Shown here: positions 1 to 6,770 of the stretch, in pieces
Layout of the letters: the number at the start of each line of letters is the position of its first letter
Position numbering within the stretch: position 1 is the stretch's first letter
DNA from: Gammaproteobacteria bacterium
GTDB taxonomy: Bacteria; Pseudomonadota; Gammaproteobacteria; Enterobacterales; GCA-2746155
Length of the DNA stretch: 35,976 nt
Assembly: GCA_002746155.1 (NCBI GenBank)
Contig: NVWF01000016.1
Location: 1 to 35,976 of the forward strand
Reading direction: 5' to 3'
Translations under genes and position numbers: made by a program
Notes under the pieces: model-generated
Database searches by the model: none
Told to the model about the DNA's origin: nothing
The model's input: only the letters and a program-made list of their open reading frames with translations

Positions 1-99
1 GTGAAAAATAGATTATTTTTGGGGCATGACTTATGGAAAACTTGATTAGAGTTAGAGTTGGGTAAGACCTGATATAGTGTTTGTTCTACTTATACGCCC
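1..99 (+). repeat. IS91-like element end (candidate oriIS), copy 1
   Basis: These 99 bases are repeated without a visible difference at 2526-2624, where they lie about 105 bp downstream of an IS91-like transposase stop. That is where the replication-origin end (oriIS) sits in this rolling-circle family. The copy may extend left of the window. It contains an AT hairpin (AAAAATA, GAT, TATTTTT at 4-20) and ends with TATACGCCC. The next bases, 100-103, are CTTG, one of the two tetranucleotides (CTTG or GTTC) that IS91 elements are known to abut at their origin end. The repeat is seen directly; the oriIS role is inferred. Here the end cuts into mgtE. Confidence 0.65.
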
Positions 100-219
100 C
101 TTGATGTTAAAGAAAATGGACATTGATCCTGCCTTAGCAGGAGGAGTTATTTTAACCACCATTACAGATGTGTAGGACTAGTTGCATTTCTTGGATTGGC
201 AACTCTCATACTAGTTTAA
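100..219 (+). pseudogene. mgtE: 3' fragment of magnesium transporter mgtE
   Basis: Only the last 40 or so codons of an MgtE-type Mg2+ channel remain. Reading from TTG at 101 gives LMLKKMDIDPALAGG then VILTTITDV, the conserved start of the last transmembrane helix of MgtE. A one-base deletion near 173 (TA where a GTA-like codon is expected) puts the frame into a TAG. The next frame continues GLVAFLGLATLILV and stops at 217-219, exactly as an MgtE C-terminus should. The 5' part is replaced by the repeat at 1-99. MgtE facing PmbA is a familiar gammaproteobacterial arrangement, so this looks like the native locus, killed by insertion and then decaying. Confidence 0.75.
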
Positions 220-265
220 GCAAATAAACTGTTCTTTGAGATTATAATGCCTTGATTAAAGTCTT

Positions 266-1429
266 TTAATTGCCTGCCACTGTCATAGATTCCAGTAAGA
301 TAGAACCTGTTTGAGTTGAAAGTCTCGGATCGTAATCGTTTCCTATGGCGGTGATATTTGCCATCATTTCTTTTAGTGCGCCTGCAATAGTTATTTCTTC
401 AACTGGGAACTGAATTTCACCATTTTCTATCCAAAAGCCGCTTGCACCTCTTGAATAATCTCCTGTAAGAATATTGACGCCTTGTCCCATCACCTCAGTG
501 ATCAGTATACCTTTTTGCATTTTCTTCAACAATTGATTGAAGTTAAGATCAGAACTACTCACCCTGAGGTTGTGAACGCCACCTGCATTTGCTGTGGTTT
601 GCATATCTAGGCGTCTAGCAGAGTAACTACTTAGGACGTAGTTTGTAATAACTCCGTCTTGAACAAAATGTTGCCTTCTGGTCTCAACACCTTCTGAGTC
701 AAATGGTGCACTTGCCAATCCTTCTAAGATAAATGGATCTTCATAAATATTAATGGTTGATGGAAACACCTTTTCACCGAGATGGTCCAATAGGAAGGAA
801 GATTTTTTATAAAGATTGCCACCTTTTATTGCAGAGATAAAGTGGCCAATAAAACCTGCAGCAACATCAGGTGTTAGAAGAACTGGGTATTCACCCGTTG
901 TGATAGGTTGAGGACAAAGCCGAGCGATGGTACGTTCAGCGGCTTTTCTTCCGATCACTTTATCGTCTAATAAATTTTGCGCATTTCTTGCAACGGTATA
1001 ATAATAATCTCTTTGCATTCCTTTGCTATCTTCAGCGATCGCAACGGCAGAAAGAGAATGACGGCTTGTGGGATAACCTTCAAGAAAACCATGGGAATTT
1101 CCATACATTCGAATTCCCCTGTGACTAGAGAAACTTGTTCCATCGCTACTTTTTATTCGTTTATCGGTTTGTAATAGTTCTCTCTCTGCTGTCATAGCAC
1201 GGTCAATTGCTATTTCTGGAGTAATACCCATAGGATGGTCTAGTTGCAAATTCTTTACACTAGATGCCATCAGATCAGCATCGACTAAACCAGAATAAGG
1301 ATCTTCACTGGTTTGTTTTGCGATTGATATGGCGGCTTCAACGGCTGAGGTAATGGCAGCCGGGCTAGTATCTGAAGTACTGGCATTGCCTTTTCTTTTA
1401 CCCATGTAAACCGTTATGCCAAAACCACA
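266..1429 (-). pseudogene. pmbA: PmbA/TldE C-terminal portion, 5' end displaced
   Basis: These 387 codons match residues 65 to the C-terminus of PmbA/TldE, the partner subunit of the TldD/TldE metalloprotease that trims peptides such as microcin B17 precursor and degrades CcdA in E. coli. Family landmarks include FGITVYMGKRKG, GNSHGFLEGY, LLDHLGEKVFP, PFDSEGV, TGDYSRGASGFW and the terminal MTVAGN-type end. The first 64 codons are absent; they lie 4 kb away, at 5819-6010. Upstream of 1429 the frame stays open to 1504 through 25 codons antisense to the transposase. A chimeric 412-residue protein is therefore possible on paper, but it has no visible ribosome site. The segment 1016-1429 is duplicated at 5405-5818. 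Confidence 0.9.
1016..1429. repeat. pmbA: 414-bp direct repeat, left copy (inside pmbA)
   Basis: By reading, identical to 5405-5818, in the same orientation, offset 4389 bases. It encodes PmbA residues 65-202. The left edge diverges as G/C before CATTCC, and the right edge diverges after AAAACCACA. The two copies flank a 3975-bp insertion. Crossover between them would delete 4389 bp and restore pmbA. Confidence 0.95.
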
Positions 1430-2420
1430 TTCACTTTCATATGCTGTTACTTGATGGTGTTTACGCGGTAGATGACTATGGAAAAATGCGGTTTCACAGG
1501 ACAAAGGCTCCGGAATTAAAAGAACTTACCAAGTTAGTTCATACAATCAGCCTCAGAGTAGCCAGATTTCTTGAACGAAGAGGCTTACTTGAAAGGGATG
1601 AAGAAGACCGTTATTTAACCCTTGATTGTCTGGATGAAGAACCGATGCAGCAACTACATGGTCATGCCATTACTTATCGAATTGCACTAGGACCCCAACA
1701 AGGTCGAAAAGTCTTTACCTTGCAAACTATTCCACAGAGTAATGCTGGATCTTCTCTCTCAACACGTGTTGCTACGGAAGCCTTTCAGAGAGATAAGCTT
1801 GAGCGGTTGTGTCGATATATTGCTCGACCTGCTGTATCAGAAAACCGATTGGCAGTTCTTAGCAATGGCAATATTCGCTATCAACTCAAAACACCTTATC
1901 GAGATGGAACCACTCATGTGATATTTGAACCTCTGGATTTTGTTGCTAAGCTTGCAGCATTGATACCTAAACCGAGAGTTAACTTAACCCGGTTTCACGG
2001 AGTATTTGCACCGAACAGCAAATGGCGGGAGAAGGTTACTCCTGCAAAGAGAGGAAAAACTAAAAAGCTACCAGAAAAAGTGGATTTTGATAAATCACCT
2101 GCTAAACGCCATGTAGCAATAACCTGGGCACAGCGACTAAAGCGGGTATTCAATATCGACAAGGTGAATTGATGCATAGCATCAAGAGAGGGTGCCTGGG
2201 GTATATAGAAACTTGTGATGAATGTGGAGGTACTGTAAAAGTCATCGCCTGCATTGAAAACCCTGCAGTGATACCCAAAACATTCACTGCGTTCATGGGG
2301 CAAGCTTTAGACAGGATACTTTCCTACCTCAAAAGACAGAAGTCTGGTCAGATTATAAATTCAAATAAATCACAGATTTCATTATTACCTGAAGAAAGGG
2401 CCCCACCAGTTGACAGCTAG
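1430..2420 (+). pseudogene. IS91-family transposase, 5'-truncated and frameshifted
   Basis: Two frames, 1441-2172 and about 2200-2420, together make the C-terminal part of an IS91-type transposase. Landmarks are FHMLLLDGVY at the junction, RVARFLERRGLL, LTRFHGVFAPNSKWRE, VTPAKRGK, WAQRLKRVFNID and then IETCDECGGTVKVIACIE, ending in LPEERAPP. In relatives RVFNID runs straight into IETC. Here about 44 extra bases (2162-2205) separate them and bring a TGA at 2170-2172, so the protein is broken. A second, in-frame insertion of about 12 codons (PKTFTAFMGQAL) may interrupt the region after IENPAVI. The zinc-finger-like cysteines (CDEC) lie in the second frame. The family call is from remembered motifs. 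Confidence 0.8.
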
Positions 2421-2525
2421 TTCGCTTAATAATACTTGAGATTATTCATATACTATTTTTTGGTAGGGTAGTGCATGCCTTTTTTCTGAAAATAGTGATA
2501 TAAGAACGAATATTGTAGAGTATTT

Positions 2526-2624
2526 GTGAAAAATAGATTATTTTTGGGGCATGACTTATGGAAAACTTGATTAGAGTTAGAGTTGGGTAAGACCTGATAT
2601 AGTGTTTGTTCTACTTATACGCCC
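2526..2624 (+). repeat. IS91-like element end (candidate oriIS), copy 2
   Basis: Second copy of the 99-bp sequence at 1-99, here in its expected place downstream of the transposase remnant. The bases after it are ATTG rather than CTTG, followed by ytoQ sequence. This fits three of four bases of the usual IS91 target, so the flank may have changed or the target rule may be relaxed. Confidence 0.7.
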
Positions 2625-2895
2625 ATTGTTTGTATTTATCGCCAAAACGAATGATTGCTACATCGCAATTATTGATTAGCGTTGTTGTTCTGATAGCATT
2701 TACTTTAGCGGATTTGTGGTCGCGCCAGAAACTTTTATCTTCAGCGCCTAGTAAATCACCGGCACCATCACTTTTATCATGATCGGTCACTGGGGATGAA
2801 AAGGATATTGAAAGATTATTTTCTTCGCAGCCTTGAATTATTTTCTCTCTCCAGTCGGTATGTATTTCACCAGAAAGATAGACGTTTAATTTCAT
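2625..2895 (-). pseudogene. ytoQ: YtoQ family protein, C-terminus removed by IS end
   Basis: Starts at ATG 2895 with an AAGG ribosome site about nine bases upstream. The protein opens MKLNVYLSGEIHTDWREKI and continues with SPVTDH, LGAEDKSFWRDHKSA, NAIRTTTLI and VAIIRFGDKYKQW. These are signature stretches of the YtoQ family, about 150 residues, of unknown biochemical function and distantly like nucleoside 2-deoxyribosyltransferases. After KYKQW the native sequence stops at the IS91-like end; three further codons come from the element. Around 60 C-terminal residues are missing, and I do not see them elsewhere in the window. It is probably non-functional. Confidence 0.8.
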
Positions 2896-2983
2896 ATTGT
2901 TTTGCCTTGATTGAAGTTGAAACTAATCCTAGCAAAATACAATCCATTTCTCAATTTAGAAAAGCACTTGGAGTGGGCTAAAT

Positions 2984-3006
2984 AAGGCTCTGATTGACAG
3001 AGCCTT
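2984..3006. terminator. Hairpin between ytoQ and the lysine-rich gene
   Basis: A perfect 9-bp stem (AAGGCTCTG / CAGAGCCTT) with an ATTGA loop. It lies 50 bp past the stop of the minus-strand lysine-rich gene and upstream of ytoQ'. Neither side has a U-tract, so it is a weak or factor-assisted terminator, or another stable hairpin. Confidence 0.4.
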
Positions 3007-3056
3007 AGCTAAATTAGAAAGCCTGGGTTCATCTCAGGAATAACGATTTTTAACCG

Positions 3057-3350
3057 TTAGTTTTTCTTTGGGTCTTTTGCTTTCTTTTTGTCCTTCATTT
3101 TCTTTTTCATTTTCATTTTTTTATCTTTCTTACTTTTAGCGGCTCTGCTGTTGTCACGCCAATCATCTTCGTGTTCAGCCCCTCCATGTTTGACTTTCTG
3201 TTTCGCTTTATGTTTCGCTTTTGTTGCTTTATCTGCGGCCTTTGTTACAGGTGCTTTGGTTCGATCTTCTTTTGCTTTGGCTGCGTTGACTGTTGCTGAG
3301 GAAAAGGTCATCACTAAGATTAATACAGCTATTTGTATAAGTGTTTTCAT
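3057..3350 (-). CDS. Exported lysine-rich small protein
   Basis: A 97-residue protein with a typical signal peptide (MKTLIQIAVLILVMTFSSAT, cleavage likely after VNA near residue 23). The mature part of about 74 residues is extremely basic, with 27 lysines by my count, and ends in a run built from KKDKKMKMKKKMKDKK. A clear ribosome site GGAGAG lies six to seven bases before the ATG. The only acidic patch is AEHEDDWRD. There are no cysteines and no enzymatic motif. The composition suggests a periplasmic or secreted polycation that could bind nucleic acid, lipopolysaccharide or an acidic partner, but nothing shows which. The opposite strand is also open, because lysine codons read backwards as Phe/Leu codons. 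I do not recognise a family. Confidence 0.65.
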   Translation of the reverse strand: MKTLIQIAVLILVMTFSSATVNAAKAKEDRTKAPVTKAADKATKAKHKAKQKVKHGGAEHEDDWRDNSRAAKSKKDKKMKMKKKMKDKKKAKDPKKN

Positions 3351-3502
3351 AAGTTCTCTCCAGTTCGTTGTGAAATCATTCTAAACATATCAAAAAGTAA
3401 TCGACTTTGCCATGTTAATTTTTCACCTAGAGGTTCTTACATCTGCTAGCTTGTATGGCTTTGATAGATTAGTATGTTGTTGAATAATTAGAGGATCTGA
3501 AC

Positions 3503-5014
3503 ATGCGCTTTTTAAAATGTATTTTGATATTCATTGTTACGACTAGCCTACTGTCAGTAAATGGTAGTCCAAAAATTGATCTGAGCGATGTTGGTGACGT
3601 TTATATTGAAAATTCTGGCTCTGAAGATGCACAACAGCATTTTCTTCATGGTCTGGCTCAATTGCATAATTTCGAATATTGGTCAGCGGCTGAAGATTTT
3701 CAGAAAGTGCAACAAATTGATCCCGATTTCGCCTTAGCTTATTGGGGAGAAGCCTTGACCTATAACCATACTATTTGGATGAGGCAGGATAAGAAAGCTG
3801 CCTTGAAAGCACTTAATAAATACGCGAGTAGCCCATCTAAACGAGAGAAAAAAGCAAAGTCATATCTTGAGCGTGACTTATTAAAAGCTGTAGATATTTT
3901 ATATGGTGAAGGCACTAAACAGCAGCAGGATGATCTTTATTTATCCTTTATGGAAAAGCTTCATAATAAATATCCAAAAAATGTAGAAATAGCGAGTTTT
4001 TATGCCCTTGCCATTATGGGGACAGCGCATGAGGGGCGGGATTTCGGTCTTTATATGCAATCTGCAGCTGTATCTCAAAACTTTATTAAGGATTACCCTC
4101 GACACCCAGGGATCGCTCATTACTTGATCCACGCAACCGACGATCCAACACATGCGCCCTTGGGACTTGCGGCAGCAAATGCCTATGGTGATATCGCCCC
4201 GAATGCAGGTCATCCTCAACATATGACATCACATATCTTTCTTGCATTAGGTGATTGGAAAGGTGTCATCAAAGCGAATATACGAGCAATGGATCTGACT
4301 AATGCAAAACGAAAAGCAGAAGGAAAAGGACCCACTGGTTGCGGGCACTACGCATCTTGGTTGCAGTATGGCTACTTACAACAAGGCGATCAGCTTGCTG
4401 CACATGACATGATGCTGTTGTGTCATCAAAATGCTCAAGAGGATAAATATAAAAGACTTAGTTCTTATGCATGGCAGCGCGCTTTGTATTTACTCGATAC
4501 CGAAGATTGGGATGGTGATGTTGCACAGATGAGTGTAAGTTTTGGTGACGATCATCGAGCTCTATTTGAAAATCAGCTGATGGATGGCTGGATCGCTGTA
4601 AAAACAAATAATGCGAGTGCTGCTCGTTCTCAATTGAACAATGCCAACCAGACTTTTGAGCTTATTAAGCAAGACTGGGAGAGTAAGAAGCTAGCCAAAG
4701 ATCAGCCAGAACGCAAACTACCGATTGTGCAATTGAAGCAACTAGAGGCGCTAATAGTGTTACTTGAAGGTGAGCAAGAATCTGCTGTAAAAATTCTTCG
4801 CGAGGCAGTTGAAATCGAAAAAGCATTACCCTTTGGCTTCGGTCCTCCTAAACCAGCAAAACCAAGTCTTGAACTTTTAGGAGAAGTGCTTATTTCTCTT
4901 AAGATGTATGATGAGGCAAAGACCGTTTTAGAATCAAGCCTTAAACGTACTCCCAATAAGGCATTGACTGTTAAAGCTTTGGCAAAAATTGGAAAAATAA
5001 TTAAGCAGCAGTGA
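3503..5014 (+). CDS. Exported tetratricopeptide-repeat protein
   Basis: 503 residues with an N-terminal signal peptide (residues 1-21). Helical repeats follow, with typical TPR spacing (FALAYWGEALTYNH, residues about 75-90; ALTVKALAKIG at the end). The central block HPGIAHYLIHATDDPTHAPL then IAPNAGHPQHMTSHIFLALG (about residues 197-250) is a conserved histidine-rich signature. I recognise it from a large family of uncharacterised exported TPR proteins in marine Proteobacteria. The histidines could bind a metal, but no peptidase motif is present. The ribosome site is GAGGATC before ATG 3503. The next gene starts 37 bp downstream, so the two are probably cotranscribed. The gene lies wholly inside the segment that interrupts pmbA, so it is probably displaced relative to its original neighbours. 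Confidence 0.8.
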   Translation: MRFLKCILIFIVTTSLLSVNGSPKIDLSDVGDVYIENSGSEDAQQHFLHGLAQLHNFEYWSAAEDFQKVQQIDPDFALAYWGEALTYNHTIWMRQDKKAALKALNKYASSPSKREKKAKSYLERDLLKAVDILYGEGTKQQQDDLYLSFMEKLHNKYPKNVEIASFYALAIMGTAHEGRDFGLYMQSAAVSQNFIKDYPRHPGIAHYLIHATDDPTHAPLGLAAANAYGDIAPNAGHPQHMTSHIFLALGDWKGVIKANIRAMDLTNAKRKAEGKGPTGCGHYASWLQYGYLQQGDQLAAHDMMLLCHQNAQEDKYKRLSSYAWQRALYLLDTEDWDGDVAQMSVSFGDDHRALFENQLMDGWIAVKTNNASAARSQLNNANQTFELIKQDWESKKLAKDQPERKLPIVQLKQLEALIVLLEGEQESAVKILREAVEIEKALPFGFGPPKPAKPSLELLGEVLISLKMYDEAKTVLESSLKRTPNKALTVKALAKIGKIIKQQ

Positions 5015-5051
5015 AGATAAGAACTATGAAGTTGAAGGAAATTCTCAGATT

Positions 5052-5404
5052 ATGAAAAAGTCCGTTCCTGAAATTCGTTTTCTCCTACTCGGCTCTCTAT
5101 TTCTAGCCGCTAGTCCTACAGTTGCAGAAGATTTATTAGATCCTGTAAATGGAGCAGAAATTACTCATATCAATAGTCAGGCAAACGCGACAACATTTGC
5201 AGCTGCAAACCTAATTGATAAGGATTTCTCAACCGCTTGGAGATCTCCAGCTGGTCAATATACTAATGACTTCATTTTTAGGTTTGGCGTTGACTACCCG
5301 TTAAGATGTTTTGATGAATTTAGTTTCACCGGCTATGGTGGTTCTACGTCTGTGGAAACATTTATGTTATTAACGACGAATGATCTGGCGCTTGAACAAG
5401 ATAC
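5052..5404 (+). pseudogene. Exported discoidin-like protein, 3'-truncated
   Basis: Begins with a signal peptide (MKKSVPEIRFLLLGSLFLAA to about residue 25, cleavage near VAEDL). The next stretch, ATTFAAANLIDKDFSTAWRS, resembles the opening strands of an F5/8 type C (discoidin, carbohydrate-binding) domain, in which a LIDGD-S-W pattern is typical. At 5404/5405 the native sequence ends abruptly and the reading frame runs 15 codons antisense into the pmbA repeat before stopping at 5450. The rest of the protein is lost. It follows the TPR gene by 37 bp with a GAAGGA ribosome site and was probably its operon partner. The discoidin assignment is pattern-based and moderate. Confidence 0.6.
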
Positions 5405-5818
5405 CATTCCTTTGCTATCTTCAGCGATCGCAACGGCAGAAAGAGAATGACGGCTTGTGGGATAACCTTCAAGAAAACCATGGGAATTTCCATACATTCG
5501 AATTCCCCTGTGACTAGAGAAACTTGTTCCATCGCTACTTTTTATTCGTTTATCGGTTTGTAATAGTTCTCTCTCTGCTGTCATAGCACGGTCAATTGCT
5601 ATTTCTGGAGTAATACCCATAGGATGGTCTAGTTGCAAATTCTTTACACTAGATGCCATCAGATCAGCATCGACTAAACCAGAATAAGGATCTTCACTGG
5701 TTTGTTTTGCGATTGATATGGCGGCTTCAACGGCTGAGGTAATGGCAGCCGGGCTAGTATCTGAAGTACTGGCATTGCCTTTTCTTTTACCCATGTAAAC
5801 CGTTATGCCAAAACCACA
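5405..5818. repeat. pmbA: 414-bp direct repeat, right copy (inside pmbA)
   Basis: Right-hand partner of 1016-1429. On the pmbA strand it follows directly from the true 5' end of the gene (5819-6010), so this copy is in the native position. Its distal edge at 5405 joins the truncated discoidin-like gene. Confidence 0.95.
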
Positions 5819-6010
5819 GTCTCGATTAAACTCAACAGTTTCTACGTCATTATTCCTGACATTGACTGATAATCCTGATTGTTTGCTCACACCAACTTCA
5901 GCAGAGGTTGCCCCGAGGTTTTTTGCTTTATAGAGGATGTCTTTGATTAAATTAGACATGGTGCTCTTCTCGAAATTAATATCAAGATCATCACTAGTTA
6001 GTGCAGTCAT
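5405..6010 (-). pseudogene. pmbA: PmbA/TldE N-terminal portion, 3' end displaced
   Basis: Residues 1-202 of PmbA. The first 64 residues, missing from the 266-1429 piece, are here: LIKDILYKAKNLGATSAEVG, then GLSVNVRNNDVETVEFNRD, a close match to the family N-terminus. After residue 202 (..EDSKGM) the frame runs 23 codons into the insertion and stops. Two starts are possible: ATG 6010 with GGAG about 11 bases upstream, or ATG 5959 with a GAGAAGAG-like site; I favour 6010. Joining these 64 codons to the 387 at 266-1429 gives 451 residues, against 450 in E. coli, so nothing but the insertion and duplication separates them from an intact gene. The gene is divergent from darP, as in E. coli. Confidence 0.9.
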
Positions 6011-6070
6011 TTAAGGATTATCTCCAAAGATAAGCCATGATCATAAAAATCATGGTTATAAAAATATGTA

Positions 6071-6142
6071 TATACCCGTTCCACCTCAAGATGTATATTT
6101 CAGCATGACTAGAAACATGCATCTTGAGGTGGAACGGGTATA
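6071..6142. repeat. Large inverted repeat (MITE/REP-like hairpin)
   Basis: 31-base arms at 6071-6101 and 6112-6142 around a 10-base loop. The outer 22 bases are perfectly complementary (TATACCCGTTCCACCTCAAG and reverse complement), and the inner nine carry two mismatches. It sits in the divergent pmbA/darP spacer. A single arm with about 30 of 35 bases matching recurs at 20587-20621, so it is a dispersed repeat rather than a terminator unique to this spot. Confidence 0.85.
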
Positions 6143-6259
6143 GTATGGACTATATCGACAGATACAACATAATGCCAGTTGATCGTGTATAGTTGCCACA
6201 AGAATTTTCCTTATAGAACTTATTAGGCAGAAGGGATATTAATTTTAAGGGTTTTAATT

Positions 6260-6769
6260 GTGTCAAAAAAACAAAACACTGAGCAGCTAGAGCCAGATGA
6301 AGTGAGTAAAACCGAAGTCAAGAAGGAAATGATTGAGCTGCAAAAACTTGGTATTAAGTTAGTTGGTCTAGCGGATTCTCAGCTAAAAAGAATGCCACTT
6401 CCTGAAAACTTATCCGAAGCTATTCAGTCTGCAAAGAACATTACTAAACATGGTGGTTTAAAGCGGCAATTAAAATATATTGGTAAACTGATGCGCCACC
6501 TTGATCCTGAACCCATTATCCAAGCTTTCGATGTTATTGAAAATGGTAATCAAGAAGATAAACATTTATTTCATTTGAAAGAACAGTGGAGAAGTAAATT
6601 ACTTGAAGGTGATAATCAGAAGTTAACAGAATTTTTGAATCGTTATCCTGAAGCAGATGTACAGCGACTCAGACAATTAATAAGAAACTATAAAACTGCC
6701 AAATCAGATGATAAAAAAGCCCAGATAGCTCGACAGGTATTTAAGATTATCAGTGAACAGCTTGTCTAA
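6260..6769 (+). CDS. darP: Ribosome-associated protein DarP (YjgA)
   Basis: 169 residues starting at GTG 6260 with an AAGGG ribosome site about eight bases before. It matches the DarP/YjgA (UPF0307, DUF615) family: LKRQLKYIGKLMRHLDPEPI, HLKEQWRSKLLEG, EFLNRYPEADVQRLRQLIRN and a C-terminal ARQVFKIISE. DarP is an all-helical protein that binds late 50S assembly intermediates in E. coli. It is divergent from pmbA and converges on tldD with a one-base gap, the usual order of this cluster. The N-terminal 25 residues are acidic and variable, as in relatives. I see nothing unusual apart from the rearranged upstream neighbour. Confidence 0.92.
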   Translation: MSKKQNTEQLEPDEVSKTEVKKEMIELQKLGIKLVGLADSQLKRMPLPENLSEAIQSAKNITKHGGLKRQLKYIGKLMRHLDPEPIIQAFDVIENGNQEDKHLFHLKEQWRSKLLEGDNQKLTEFLNRYPEADVQRLRQLIRNYKTAKSDDKKAQIARQVFKIISEQLV

Positions 6770-6770
6770 G

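Larger units (their letters stand above)
1430..2624 (+). mobile_element. 5'-truncated IS91-like element
   Basis: This is a remnant made of the C-terminal part of an IS91-family transposase and the 99-bp downstream end at 2526-2624. The upstream end (terIS) and the transposase N-terminus, where the zinc-binding part and much of the catalytic domain would lie, are missing. The truncation falls exactly at the end of the pmbA repeat (1429/1430). The right end abuts a truncated ytoQ. No target-site duplication is visible, as expected for rolling-circle transposition. The element cannot transpose unaided but could be mobilised by a full copy elsewhere, such as the one implied at position 1. Confidence 0.75.

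Noticed and set aside
266-1504. Reading 266-1504 as a normal full-length PmbA
   Set aside because: The first 25 codons are antisense to the transposase, and the true N-terminal 64 residues are found at 5819-6010.
1995-2303. Minus-strand 102-codon frame inside the transposase
   Set aside because: It has no homology that I recognise and is antisense to clear transposase motifs.
3088-3384. Hydrophobic 98-codon plus-strand frame rich in Phe and Leu
   Set aside because: It is the reverse complement of the lysine-rich gene. The minus strand has the ribosome site and a sensible signal peptide.
1016-5818. 414-bp repeats as a conventional target-site duplication
   Set aside because: Known duplications are far shorter, and IS91-like elements make none. 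A recombination or assembly origin is more likely.
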